Source of the DNA: JAAZNF01 sp964561025
Lineage (GTDB): Bacteria > Myxococcota > B64-G9
Assembly (NCBI GenBank): GCA_964561025.1
Contig: CAZLNM010000008.1
Location: 1 to 64,000 of the forward strand
DNA length: 64,000 nt
Direction of reading: 5' to 3'
Numbering within the stretch: position 1 is the stretch's first letter; each line of letters begins with the position of its first letter. The notes beneath the pieces are model-generated. The model saw nothing but the letters and a program-made list of their open reading frames with translations. It did not search any database and was not told the origin of the DNA. The translations under genes and the position numbers were made by a program. Positions 50,650 through 60,078 of the stretch are shown in pieces.

Positions 50650-51954
50650 TTACTTCTTGAGTAAAGCGAGCGCTTTCTTGAGGGGGAGGTCCTCGCCGCG
50701 GCCGTCCCAGGCGGCCTCCACGTCGGGTTCGATGCCCTCGTAGAGCGGCGTGTCCTTGGGCGAGTAGTAGCGTCCGGTGGAGAGCTTCAGCGCCGAGCCG
50801 TCGGCGAGCTCCATCACCACCTGCACGGTACCTTTGCCCAGCGTCTTCTCGCCCACGATCTTGGCCCGCTCGTAGTCATGGAGCGCCAGCGCCACGATCT
50901 CGCTCACCGAGGCCGAGCGGTGATCCACCAGCAACACGAGCGGTAGGTCCTTCCATGGCCCCGGCTTGCGCACGGCCTCGACCTCGGCGCCCATCTGCTT
51001 TTTCTTCTTGACCGTGACCACCGTGCCGCCGTTGATGAACAGCCCCACCACCGCGGTGCCCTCGGTCACCAGCCCGCCCGGGTTGCCGCGCAGGTCGAGC
51101 ACCAGGCCCCTCAGCGCCCCGCCCTTCTCGGCGATCTTCGGCAGCACCGCCGAAAGGTGCTTTGCGGTGTCGGCGCGAAAGTCCAGCAGGTGGATGCGGG
51201 CGAAGCCGCCGGGCAGCACGTCCACCCGGATGTTCTGCTTGGGCGGCTCGGCGATGGTCAGCGTGCGCGCCTTGCCGGCGATGACCAGCTCGACCTTCTC
51301 GCCGGGTTTGCCGCGGCACAACGCCAGCGCCTCGAGCTCGTTGAGCGTCGCGGCGTCGCGCCCGCCCACCTGCTCGACCTTCATGCCGGCGCGCACCCCG
51401 TCCTGGTAGGCCGGCCCGCCGACGACCGCGTCCAGCACCCGCAGGCCGCCGGGGACGTTCTCGAACAGCAAGCCCACGTCGCCAATGACCGCGCTGCCGT
51501 CCTCCAGCAGCCGGTTGTAGATGTCCTGCTCCAAAAAGACGCTCCAGGGATCGCCGCAGGCGGCCACCATCTCGCGCAACATGCCGTGCTCCACCGCGCG
51601 CTTGTTGGCCTTTCCCGCGCCCACGGCGAGGGTCGCCGTCCGGGCCAGCGCCTCCTCCAGCGCCTTGAAGTCGTGCAGGGCGTCGGCGAGCAGCGTCTCG
51701 CTCTTTCCGGCGATGGTGACGGTGGCGAACTTCGGCTCGGATTCGAGGCGCACCTCGGCGCCGGGGACCGAACGCAGCAAGCCCCGCAGCGCGCCGGTGG
51801 CCAGGGCGGCCAGGTTGGCCTTGTCGACGAACGCCACCTCGAAGTGCCGGAGCACCTCGTGTAGCGCTGTGAACTTCTCAGCGGCCGCGCCCGCCGATCC
51901 CGCGGCGAGCGTCAAGGCAAGACCAAGACCGACTGCGGCTCTCGTCATTTTCAT
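50650..51954 (-). CDS. S41-family carboxyl-terminal processing peptidase
   Basis: A 434-residue exported protease. Signal peptide (MKMTRAAVGLGLALTLAAGSAGAAA); a PDZ domain with VVGGPAYQDGVRAGMKVEQVGG; and the S41 catalytic core with Ser in HRSASVSEIVALAL and Lys in GEKTLGKGTVQ, the Ser-Lys dyad of Ctp-type proteases. The substrate is unknown; Ctp proteases trim C-termini of envelope proteins. ATG 51954 has GGAGG 8 nt upstream. It is convergent with pepF across the MITE. Confidence 0.85.
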   Translation of the reverse strand: MKMTRAAVGLGLALTLAAGSAGAAAEKFTALHEVLRHFEVAFVDKANLAALATGALRGLLRSVPGAEVRLESEPKFATVTIAGKSETLLADALHDFKALEEALARTATLAVGAGKANKRAVEHGMLREMVAACGDPWSVFLEQDIYNRLLEDGSAVIGDVGLLFENVPGGLRVLDAVVGGPAYQDGVRAGMKVEQVGGRDAATLNELEALALCRGKPGEKVELVIAGKARTLTIAEPPKQNIRVDVLPGGFARIHLLDFRADTAKHLSAVLPKIAEKGGALRGLVLDLRGNPGGLVTEGTAVVGLFINGGTVVTVKKKKQMGAEVEAVRKPGPWKDLPLVLLVDHRSASVSEIVALALHDYERAKIVGEKTLGKGTVQVVMELADGSALKLSTGRYYSPKDTPLYEGIEPDVEAAWDGRGEDLPLKKALALLKK

Positions 51955-52054
51955 GGGAAGGTCCTCCGGGGTGGGCGTTCGGCTGACCTCGACGTTGTAC
52001 CCGGTTCGGCCCCGGGCTGCAACTCGCTGGCGGCGTCTTGCGGAAAGTTTGCTG

Positions 52055-52084
52055 TTGACACGCCGGCCTCCGATGAAATACGAC
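52055..52084 (+). promoter_or_regulatory. Sigma-70-like promoter
   Basis: TTGACA (52055-52060), 18-nt spacer and TACGAC (52079-52084) upstream of the barrel gene at 52127. The -35 is perfect; the -10 is weak. Confidence 0.4.
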
Positions 52085-52126
52085 ATGGGCCGTTCAGGAT
52101 AGATTCATTTCTCTACGAGGGCCGAA

Positions 52127-53605
52127 ATGACGCGGAAAGCACTCATTGCAACCGTTGTCTTCACTCTCCTGCCAACGAGCGGCAGGGCGCAGAGCGACTT
52201 CTCCACGCTCCCAAGCTATCAGCCGCTGCTGCTCGGCCTGCGGACGGCCGGCATGGGCGGGGCGGCCGCCGCCTTCGGCGAGGACGGGGCCATGCCGTGG
52301 GTCAACCCGGCCGGGGTCGCCCGCGCGGGGCGCAGCAACCTGTCGCTCTCGGCCAACGCCTGGTCCATGGAGAAGGCCGACGTCCCGAGCATGCTGGCCA
52401 TCGGCGGCCCGCTGGCCGAGTCCAGCGCAAGCGGCACGAGCTCCGAGGACGCCTTCTTCCCGAGCGGCGTGAGCTTCAGCTTCTTTCTGGATCCCGAATA
52501 CCGCCACGTGCTGGCGCTCTCCATGCTCACCCCCAACCGCGGGCAGAGGAACCTCACCTCGGAGACCGCCGCCGACGCCGGCCAGACGGTGGCCAAGCTG
52601 ACGTTCACCCAGGTGCGCGAGTTCACCCAGTACGAGTTCGGGCCGACGTACTCGTACTGCGCGGGCAACTGGAGCGCCGGGCTGTCGGTTTTTTTACGCT
52701 ACCTCCCCATCACCTTCGCCCAGACCACCAACGCCACCGGTTACCGGCTGGACGGGCACTTCATGTTCGGGCCCGACAGCCGCATCGTGGACGCCATGAG
52801 CCTCGACCTGGACCTGGTGGCCGGCGTCCAGGCCGGGCCCTTCTGGGACGGCTTCTTCGCCGGCGCCGCGGTCCACGGCCGCTCCATCCACCTTTCGGGC
52901 CATTTCAACCAGAGCTTTCAGCATCTTATCGGCAACGCCAACACGGACGAGCTGGCGGTCGAGATCGGCAAGGCCGACGTCCCGGCCTTCGAGGTGAGGA
53001 CGCCCTTCTGGTTCTCGTTCGGGCTCGGCTACCAGCGGCCGGGCCGTTTCGCCGTGGCCGCGGACGTGAACCTGTACCTGCCGCAGGGCCGCTACCAGAA
53101 CCTCTCCGGCGCCCAGGCGGTGCGCGTGTACACCGGTACCGAGTCGTTCCGCACCGAGGGCCGCGATCTCATCATCGAGAGCGAGCAGGAAATGGTGGTG
53201 AACGTCTCCGTCGGCGGCGAGGTCCACCTCCTCGATCGCGTCGCGCTGCGCGCCGGCTTCTTCACCGACTTTGCCGCCAACACCGATCCGGGCGACAACG
53301 GGCTCCTGGAAGACGCCGGCAACAGCCGCATGCACCGCTACGGCGGCACGCTGGGCCTCGGCTACACCGGGCAAACGGCCCAGTTCCAGCTCGCGCTCAT
53401 GTACCTCTACGGTACGGGCCGCATCATGGCCATGAACGGCTACCTGGAGAGCAACGGCACCATAAACCGCAGCTACGCCGCGTCCGATTTTTCGAGCCAC
53501 ACGCTGACGCTGTCGTTCTCGGGACGCATCGACATCGCCAGCCTGTTCTCCAGCATGAAAGCGGCGGCCTCCGAGGAGATCGGCCGCCTCGGGCCCGGCG
53601 CCTGA
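52127..53605 (+). CDS. FadL/OmpP1-like outer-membrane protein A
   Basis: A 492-residue exported protein. After the signal peptide (to about residue 22, GRA) comes LGLRTAGMGGAAAAFGEDGAMPWVNPAGVAR, matching the FadL/OmpP1 N-terminal hatch with its NPAG motif (quoted only in part; about residues 36-66). The remainder alternates beta-strands with aromatic ends. FadL proteins import long-chain fatty acids or hydrophobic compounds. A paralogue is encoded at 54312; the two barrels flank a lipoprotein, suggesting a common module. Confidence 0.75.
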   Translation: MTRKALIATVVFTLLPTSGRAQSDFSTLPSYQPLLLGLRTAGMGGAAAAFGEDGAMPWVNPAGVARAGRSNLSLSANAWSMEKADVPSMLAIGGPLAESSASGTSSEDAFFPSGVSFSFFLDPEYRHVLALSMLTPNRGQRNLTSETAADAGQTVAKLTFTQVREFTQYEFGPTYSYCAGNWSAGLSVFLRYLPITFAQTTNATGYRLDGHFMFGPDSRIVDAMSLDLDLVAGVQAGPFWDGFFAGAAVHGRSIHLSGHFNQSFQHLIGNANTDELAVEIGKADVPAFEVRTPFWFSFGLGYQRPGRFAVAADVNLYLPQGRYQNLSGAQAVRVYTGTESFRTEGRDLIIESEQEMVVNVSVGGEVHLLDRVALRAGFFTDFAANTDPGDNGLLEDAGNSRMHRYGGTLGLGYTGQTAQFQLALMYLYGTGRIMAMNGYLESNGTINRSYAASDFSSHTLTLSFSGRIDIASLFSSMKAAASEEIGRLGPGA

Positions 53606-53623
53606 ACCGACACGGGAGACGCC

Positions 53624-54262
53624 ATGAGAAAAACTTCCGTCACCATCGCCGTCCTCTCGGCCGCGGCGCTCGCCGGCTGCGTCCTCGACGACTTTCCCAC
53701 CGTCCACCACTGTGTCACCTCCTCCGACTGCGAGCTGGGCTCCGTGTGCAACATGGCGAGCGAGCGCTGCGTCGTCGAGGTGAGCGCCGGTCCCAACCGC
53801 TTCGCCGGCACCTTCACCTTCGTCTTGGCCCCACAGTACAATTCGGCCACCGGAAAATACGAGCCCTCGGCCGGCGCCTCCAACGTGTGGGCGCGGGCGA
53901 ACTTCAACGGCTCGGACTACCTCACCGGCACCGGCGCCTTTTTCAAGTTGCTCCCCGACGGCTCGGGCATCTTGTTTTCCACGTACAATGCCGAAATCAA
54001 CCGGGACATGGTGATGTTTTCGTTTTTCATCGCCACCACCACCCTCACCGCTGGCAAAGACATGGACATCGGCAGCGAGGTCTTTGGCAGCCTGGACTAT
54101 TACACCTACCTGGGAGAGGACCACGACCCGCAATGGACCATGCCTCCCCGAACCATCGCGGAGATGACGAGTGGCCGGCTCACCTTCGAAGAGCTTTCGA
54201 CCAACCCCGGCGACACCTGGTCCGGGCAGTTCTCCGGCACGCTAGGCGCGCCGACGCCATGA
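53624..54262 (+). CDS. Cys-rich lipoprotein between two barrels
   Basis: A 212-residue lipoprotein with lipobox ALAGC (Cys19). Just after it HHCVTSSDCELGSVCN...RCV forms a small Cys-rich module (about residues 29-49) like those in many deltaproteobacterial lipoproteins. The rest is beta-rich with no recognised fold. It lies 18 bp after one barrel and about 50 bp before the next, so co-transcription is likely. It may plug or assist the barrels; this is inference. Confidence 0.65.
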   Translation: MRKTSVTIAVLSAAALAGCVLDDFPTVHHCVTSSDCELGSVCNMASERCVVEVSAGPNRFAGTFTFVLAPQYNSATGKYEPSAGASNVWARANFNGSDYLTGTGAFFKLLPDGSGILFSTYNAEINRDMVMFSFFIATTTLTAGKDMDIGSEVFGSLDYYTYLGEDHDPQWTMPPRTIAEMTSGRLTFEELSTNPGDTWSGQFSGTLGAPTP

Positions 54263-54311
54263 TCGCACGAGGCAGACATTGCGCCACGCAAAATTCATAG
54301 ACGAGGCCATC

Positions 54312-56156
54312 ATGCCGCGACTGTTACCGTTCATTCTATTTGTCGCGCTCCTGCTCGCCGCTCCGGCGCGCGCCCAGAATTTCCAGCCCTATGTCTTCGG
54401 CCTTCGCACCGCCGGGATGGGCGGCGCCGGGACGGCCATCGGATTCGACTCGGCCATGCCGTGGCTGAACCCGGCGGGGTTGGCGCGCACCGAGAGCGAC
54501 ACCTTCACCGTGGCCGCCAACGCCTTCTACTGGAAGCGCGTCGACATCCCGCGCTTCTACACCGTGGCCGAGGAGGCCCGGGCCATGCTGGGCCTGGAAC
54601 AGGACGCGACCACAGGCGGATATCGTCTGGAGGGAACGAGTATCTTCCCTACCAGCCTGGCCTACCTGTGGCACCTGGGCTCGAAAGGTGAGCACGTGCT
54701 GGCGCTCTCCTACATCTCTCCCCTCAACGACCCCAAGCACATCGAGCACTCCTTCCGGCTCGATTTCGGAACCGGAAAGGCCTTCAGCAAGATGGTGGGG
54801 ACCGCCCTGCGAAAGCAGGAGGACTTCGGGACGAGCTATGCCCTCAAGGCGGGGTGGCTCACCGCGGGGGTCAGCGCTTTCCTGCGAAGATACCAATACC
54901 GCGCGGACCTCTACAGCAGCGACTACCAGATCGACACTTATTTCAATGCGGTGGGGGGTATGGATATGCAGGGCCGGTCGCGGGGGACGAGCTGGGACAT
55001 GGATCTCGTGGCTGGCGTACAGGCAGGCCCTTTTCTCGGCGGCTTGAGCCTGGGCCTGGCGGTCCACAGCCCGAGCCTGCACCTGGCAGGCAGTTTCACC
55101 GATCTCACCCAGTACGTCTATGCCTCCACCCAGCCGGTTCGCGAATATAGCGCCACATCCATCACTCTCGACGCCGACGTCTACGAGGAGCGGACGCCGC
55201 TGTGGCTCACCGCGGGTATAGGCTACGAGCGACCCGGCACCTTCGCCGTGTCGGTGGACGCCAGCGTGTACCTCCCCCAGGACTACACCAACACCCACGG
55301 GCTGGAAGAGCGCACCGTCATCATGAACGACGACTCCGGTCACCCGGGGCAATTCGTCATCACCGACAGCGAGATCGTGGACATCCCCGCCGGGTCCAAG
55401 GCGGGCTTCAACGTCAACGCCGGAGCCGAGTTCTATCTCAACCCGCGCATCGCGCTGCGGGCCGGGTTCTTCACCGATCTCACCATGGCCAAGGACTTCC
55501 CCGCGGAAGGGCTGCGCACCCAGGCGCACGCCGGCCTGACCCGGATCAACCGCTACGGCGGCACCTTCGGCGTGGCCTACGCGGGATCGTGGTCGCAGTT
55601 TCAGCTTTGCGCCATGTTCATCGGGGGCTTCGGCAAGGTCATCGGCAGCCAGGTGACGTACGACGCCTCGACGGGGCAACAGGGCTGGGCGTTCCCGACG
55701 ACCGACGTGGCTTCCAACACCTTCATGGTGGTGTTCTCCGGCGAGGTGGACACCGGCGTGCTGTACTCCTCCATCCGCTCCGCCATCGAGGAGGAAAGCA
55801 TCCACCGCGAGCGCGCTTCTCAGCCACCTCCGGTATCGCCCACGCCGCCCGCCGCGACCCCGCCGCCAGCGGATCTCCAGCCAAAACCGGCGGAGCCACC
55901 GGTCCCAGCGCCGGCGCCAGCACCCGAGGCGACCCCCACGCCGCCCGCAGCGACCGACGCTGGCCCGGCAAGCTCTGCTTCGCCACCAACGACGCCACCA
56001 CCCGAAAGCCCCAAGGCCGGCGATTCGGCCCAACCCACGCCGCCGTCTCCCTCGCCGGAGCCTCCCAAGGACAGCGACTCGACCAAGCCTGCGCCGCCTC
56101 CTCCTCCGGCCCAGCCGCCCAAGGATGGAGAAAAGTCCCAGGGACAGGACAGGTAA
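54312..56156 (+). CDS. FadL/OmpP1-like outer-membrane protein B with Pro-rich tail
   Basis: A 614-residue paralogue of the gene at 52127. The signal peptide (to about residue 21) is followed by FGLRTAGMGGAGTAIGFDSAMPWLNPAGLAR in outline (residues about 28-59, quoted in part). The barrel ends near residue 500. Residues about 505-614 are a long low-complexity Pro/Ala/Ser tail (for example PPPVSPTPPAATPPP) absent from the paralogue. Such a tail could stand away from the outer membrane or reach peptidoglycan. Start chosen at ATG 54312 with GAGG upstream. Confidence 0.75.
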   Translation: MPRLLPFILFVALLLAAPARAQNFQPYVFGLRTAGMGGAGTAIGFDSAMPWLNPAGLARTESDTFTVAANAFYWKRVDIPRFYTVAEEARAMLGLEQDATTGGYRLEGTSIFPTSLAYLWHLGSKGEHVLALSYISPLNDPKHIEHSFRLDFGTGKAFSKMVGTALRKQEDFGTSYALKAGWLTAGVSAFLRRYQYRADLYSSDYQIDTYFNAVGGMDMQGRSRGTSWDMDLVAGVQAGPFLGGLSLGLAVHSPSLHLAGSFTDLTQYVYASTQPVREYSATSITLDADVYEERTPLWLTAGIGYERPGTFAVSVDASVYLPQDYTNTHGLEERTVIMNDDSGHPGQFVITDSEIVDIPAGSKAGFNVNAGAEFYLNPRIALRAGFFTDLTMAKDFPAEGLRTQAHAGLTRINRYGGTFGVAYAGSWSQFQLCAMFIGGFGKVIGSQVTYDASTGQQGWAFPTTDVASNTFMVVFSGEVDTGVLYSSIRSAIEEESIHRERASQPPPVSPTPPAATPPPADLQPKPAEPPVPAPAPAPEATPTPPAATDAGPASSASPPTTPPPESPKAGDSAQPTPPSPSPEPPKDSDSTKPAPPPPPAQPPKDGEKSQGQDR

Positions 56157-56229
56157 GCACGTCCGGCAGGAGCAGCTGATATCAAGAGCATGCAGACATG
56201 CTCATCCCATTCGAGGGGGGATCCTTCAC

Positions 56230-56257
56230 GTCTGGAGGGCGTCTGGAGGGCGTCTGG
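56230..56257 (+). repeat. Short 11-bp tandem repeat
   Basis: GTCTGGAGGGC occurs at 56230, again at 56241, and as a 6-bp remnant at 56252, in the gap between the barrel gene and the large lipoprotein gene. Confidence 0.5.
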
Positions 56258-56270
56258 CCGAGATGCCGCC

Positions 56271-59200
56271 TCACCAGGGCGGGCATTCGCCGGAGGGGCC
56301 CTCGGCCTGGTTGTCGGCCTCGTCGCACTCGGCGATGAGGTTGTCCGGGTCCACCCAGCCCCACACGGTCACCCGGTACATGGGAAAGCCCGAAAGCGTC
56401 ACGGTGCGGGTCACCGACTCGCCCGGGCCCAGCGGATCGGGCAGGGTGTACTCGCCGATGGGCGACCCGCCCTGATTGGGATCGCCGGCGAAGATGCGCA
56501 CCACGATCCCGGAGGCCGGTAGCGAGCCCTCGTTGACGAGCTGGAGTTCCACCGTGGCGTCGGGGCAGCCTGTGACTTCCAGCGCGCCCAGCGAAAGCCG
56601 CAGGTCCGGCGCCTGATCCCCCGCCTCGACCGGAGCGGAGTAATCGTTATTGTCCTCGATACACTCCCGCTCGCGGTTGTCGACGTCGATGATGGCCCGG
56701 ACCTCGTCGGGCAGCCGGCCCTGGCCGTTGTTGGCGGAGTTGTAGGCCACCTTGAGGATCTGCCAGGCGCCGGCCTCCAGCGGCGTCGGTAGCGCAAGAT
56801 GCAACGGCTGGCCGGCCCCGTCCTTGAGATCCTCGACGACCGACAGATCTCGCCAGGTCCCTTCGAACCCGATCAGGAGCCCCGGCCCCACCCGGACGTC
56901 GCCGCGGTTCTCCACCCGCAGCGCGATGTCGAGGAGCTGGGAGAGCACGCCGCAGGCCGCGTCCGGCGAGGAGAACTGCATGCCACCGATAGCCAGGTCG
57001 GGCGCCCAGTCGTAGGAGCGCGGGTTGGAGCGGTAGGTGTTGTAGCTGCGCCCGTGGTAGCTGCGCCAGCTGGCGGGCTCGATGAGCGGGATGCCGCCGG
57101 ACTCCAGCACGTTGGTCACGTGGTAAGCGTGCTGGTTCCACACGCGCCGCGCCGACACCCAGAAGTCCCCGGCGTCGCCCCACACCTCGATGCCAGCGTT
57201 GTAACGGTCGTCCAGGTTCTCCGAGCAGAACCCCGACTCGGTGGAGGTGCAGAAGACGATCTCGGCGTTGCCGTCGTTGTCCACGTCGGCGATGACCGGG
57301 TACTCCACCCGGGTCCGGCTCTCCGAGGGCTCGGAGAACCAGATGGTCCCGTCGGTGCCATCGTACACGCGGAAGCGGCACTCGTCGTTGTAGATGACCT
57401 CGGCCGCGCCGTCGCCGTTGAAGTCGAACACCGAGCTGCCGGTGACCCGGCTGGAGTCGTCCTCGGTGGCGCTGGCCCAGGCGTTGTGCAGGCACACGCA
57501 CTTGCCGGTCTTCTGGTTGCACACCGCCTCGCCAGCCTTGCAGTCACCGTCCGTAACGCAGCTCCCACCCGGTTCGCGCGGCAGGTTCTCGGCCGGGCGG
57601 GGCTGCCCCTCGCGCAACAACCCCGGCCAGGCGGGGCAACTTTCGCTCGCGGGTTGAAAGTCGTACATGATGTAGCGGTCCAGAAACGCCGTCCCCACCT
57701 CGGGGAATCCGTCTCCGTCGAAGTCGTCCACGTTGGGCGCGCCGCCCCGGGTGCCGTCGGCCAGATCGATGTCGCGCAGGAGCGCGCCGGTGGCGCCATC
57801 CAGCACCAGCAGCCAGCCGTTGGCGATGAGGATCACCTCGGGCTTGCCGTCCAGCGGGTTGGCCGGGCCGGGGGGCGGCGCCGGATCCACACCCAGCACA
57901 TCGGCCACGGCGCAGAAAGCCTCCCGTTTGGTGCTGGGCAGGGAGTTCAAGGCGGCGGCGTCCCAGACCACAAGCAGTTGCCCGTTGCAGAAGGCGACGT
58001 GCTCCGGCTCCGTCTCCTGGCCGGTGCACTGCGAGCGCCGGGTGACCCCGGGCGGCGGCCGCGGCAGGTTGTAGGCGGCGGTTCCGGCGATGATCTCCGG
58101 GCGCTCGTCGCCGGCCACGTCGGCCGCGCAGGAGATGGGCCCCTGGCTGTTGGTGCCGTTCGTGAGCGAGCCCTGGAACCGGTCCACCACCTTGAGTTTT
58201 TCCTGGGCGTCTTTTTCCAGGGTGAACACGTTGCGGCCGACCACGATCTCCGCGAGACCTTGCCCGTCCAGATTGGCGATCAGCACCGCCGGGTTGGGGC
58301 CGCCCAGGTTGCCGGTGGCCGCGTTCTTGGAATGGATCTCACCGGTGCTCCCGTAGATGTGGATGCTGCGGTTGGAGTTGACGAGCTCGCTGAGCGCTAC
58401 GATCTCCGGCTTTCCGTCCCCGTCGAGATCGCCCACGGCCGGCGTCGAGGTCGAGTCGATGTCGGCCTCGGTATAGGTGCAGGCGAGATCCAGCGGATCG
58501 CCCTCGTGCCACACCTTGTCGCCGCACACCGCGAAGAAGTCCTTGCCCTTGTTGGCCCCACCCCCATGGATGGCGCGCAGGACGCCGTTCGCCGAGTAGT
58601 CGTGCTGGCGGAAGGCGAAGAAGATGATCTCGGGGTAGTCGCGCTCGTCGATCAGGCCGTCGCCGTTGTCGTCGTCCAGGTTGACCACCAGCGGCATCAT
58701 CACCACCTGGACCGCCTCGGGGAAGGGGCTGTCCGGGGCATTGGGGTTGGCCTGGGTGCCGCCCCACACGATCTCCGGCACCGGCAGCACGTTGGTGAAG
58801 GGCTCGGGGGCGAGCCGGCAGGAAGGCTCGCGGCCGGACCCCAGGCACAGCCCCGCCTCGCACTGCATCCAGGCCGGGCAATCCCAGTCGTCCTGGCAGG
58901 TGCAATGCGCGTCGCACGGAGCGACCTCGCGGCACAGGCTATCGAAGTGGGCTTCGCTTTCGCAGGTGACATCGGGGAGCCAACCGCCACCGTTGAAACG
59001 GCAGCGCTCGACGGCGTTGCTGTTGCAGCGCTGGCACCCGCCCTCGCACACGTCGTCCCGGCACAGGTTGGCCTGGCAATAACGTTCGGGCGGACAATCG
59101 AGGTCGTCGAAACAGGAGATGTCCACGCACCAGGCACCGCCGCCCGGGTGGGGCTGGCACTCCTCGGTACCCGCGCAGGTGAGGTCGGCGCAGGTGTTGT

Positions 59201-59483
59201 CGATGCAGCGTCCCTGGCCACCCTCCACGACGCAGTGCTGCCAGGCGGGACAGGAGACGTTGCGGCAGGGGTCGGCGGTCCCGTCGGTCTCGCCGCCCGT
59301 TCCGTCGGCGCCGTCCGGCCCGCCGTCGTCCCCCGTGTCGCCGCTATCGGTGATCCCGTCCGGCACGTCCCCCCCCCCGTCGCCGCCGGGTCCGCCGGTG
59401 TCGGAGCAACCGGGGAGCAGCGACACTCCCGCGATCAACAACCAGGCACAAGCGACCCGACCTATACGCTCCAGTGCTCTCAT
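56271..59483 (-). CDS. Large FG-GAP/VCBS-repeat lipoprotein with Cys-rich modules
   Basis: A 1070-residue lipoprotein. The signal peptide ends at LLPGC (Cys about 26), followed by a Gly/Asp-rich linker. From about residue 70 to 230 there are many Cys pairs in small EGF- or Dickkopf-like modules (CRNVSCPAWQHC, CADLTCAGTEEC). FG-GAP/VCBS propeller repeats then occur, with calcium-type DxDxDG loops (VGDLDGDGKPEIVAL, VDDFDGDGFPEVG, FDFNGDGAAEVIY, ADVDNDGNAEIVF). Near the end are CARDB-like beta-sandwich modules. This is typical of surface-exposed deltaproteobacterial proteins; function unknown, perhaps binding or adhesion. ATG 59483 with AGGAGGG. Confidence 0.8.
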   Translation of the reverse strand: MRALERIGRVACAWLLIAGVSLLPGCSDTGGPGGDGGGDVPDGITDSGDTGDDGGPDGADGTGGETDGTADPCRNVSCPAWQHCVVEGGQGRCIDNTCADLTCAGTEECQPHPGGGAWCVDISCFDDLDCPPERYCQANLCRDDVCEGGCQRCNSNAVERCRFNGGGWLPDVTCESEAHFDSLCREVAPCDAHCTCQDDWDCPAWMQCEAGLCLGSGREPSCRLAPEPFTNVLPVPEIVWGGTQANPNAPDSPFPEAVQVVMMPLVVNLDDDNGDGLIDERDYPEIIFFAFRQHDYSANGVLRAIHGGGANKGKDFFAVCGDKVWHEGDPLDLACTYTEADIDSTSTPAVGDLDGDGKPEIVALSELVNSNRSIHIYGSTGEIHSKNAATGNLGGPNPAVLIANLDGQGLAEIVVGRNVFTLEKDAQEKLKVVDRFQGSLTNGTNSQGPISCAADVAGDERPEIIAGTAAYNLPRPPPGVTRRSQCTGQETEPEHVAFCNGQLLVVWDAAALNSLPSTKREAFCAVADVLGVDPAPPPGPANPLDGKPEVILIANGWLLVLDGATGALLRDIDLADGTRGGAPNVDDFDGDGFPEVGTAFLDRYIMYDFQPASESCPAWPGLLREGQPRPAENLPREPGGSCVTDGDCKAGEAVCNQKTGKCVCLHNAWASATEDDSSRVTGSSVFDFNGDGAAEVIYNDECRFRVYDGTDGTIWFSEPSESRTRVEYPVIADVDNDGNAEIVFCTSTESGFCSENLDDRYNAGIEVWGDAGDFWVSARRVWNQHAYHVTNVLESGGIPLIEPASWRSYHGRSYNTYRSNPRSYDWAPDLAIGGMQFSSPDAACGVLSQLLDIALRVENRGDVRVGPGLLIGFEGTWRDLSVVEDLKDGAGQPLHLALPTPLEAGAWQILKVAYNSANNGQGRLPDEVRAIIDVDNRERECIEDNNDYSAPVEAGDQAPDLRLSLGALEVTGCPDATVELQLVNEGSLPASGIVVRIFAGDPNQGGSPIGEYTLPDPLGPGESVTRTVTLSGFPMYRVTVWGWVDPDNLIAECDEADNQAEGPSGECPPW

Positions 59484-59555
59484 CGGATGCCCTCCTGAAC
59501 GTTCCAACCCATCGCGTAATCCTTAGAAGCTGTCATCCGCCAAGTGGCCACCTGC

Positions 59556-59846
59556 CTAGTGTGTCACTCGAAACTCGGAAAATCCTCCCGTGGCGTCCGA
59601 AAAGCGCTCCTCCACCCGCTCCACCTGGGCCAGCTCCGGGCCCTTGCGGCACCAGGCCAGCAGTTCGCGCAGCGCGCCTTCCTCTCCTTCCGCCAGGACC
59701 TCCACGCTCCCGTCGGGCAGGTTCTTCACCCAGCCGACCAGGCCCAACGCCTGGGCGATACGCCGGGTGTGCCAGCGGAAAGACACCCCCTGGACCAGGC
59801 CGCTGATCCGAAGGTGCATGCGCCGCAAACCACCGCTCCCGCTCAT
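59556..59846 (-). CDS. acyP: Acylphosphatase
   Basis: A 96-residue acylphosphatase with SGLVQGVSFRWHTRR (active-site R24) and GWVKNLPDGSVEV (N42). It hydrolyses acyl phosphates such as carbamoyl- or acetyl-phosphate. Start chosen at ATG 59846 with GAGG upstream; the frame stays open 10 codons further. A strong hairpin lies just upstream in the 232-bp gap from phoH. Confidence 0.9.
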   Translation of the reverse strand: MSGSGGLRRMHLRISGLVQGVSFRWHTRRIAQALGLVGWVKNLPDGSVEVLAEGEEGALRELLAWCRKGPELAQVERVEERFSDATGGFSEFRVTH

Positions 59847-59866
59847 GCCAATTCCCTCTGCCTTGT

Positions 59867-59917
59867 AGTGGCGCACGGTCGCGAGGCCACCAGCGCCCGC
59901 GCGACCGTGCGCGCCAC
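59867..59917. other. Strong hairpin between phoH and acyP
   Basis: GCGCACGGTCGCG (59871-59883) pairs perfectly with CGCGACCGTGCGC (59900-59912); the stem extends by about 5 bp with a 2-nt bulge. No U-tract follows on either strand. It lies in the leader of acyP. The remaining 232-bp gap shows no gene. Confidence 0.5.
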
Positions 59918-60078
59918 CAGACGAGCAAGCACCTTGCCGTGCGGCCCAGCAAACCCGCTCGGCCGGACGCGATCATCAACGTCATCAACGGATCCATCCT
60001 CCGCCCGACCGATGCCGTACCAAGATAAGAATCCAGGCATTCCCTCTGTCTTCGATGAGGTGTTGAGCGGGTATTTTC

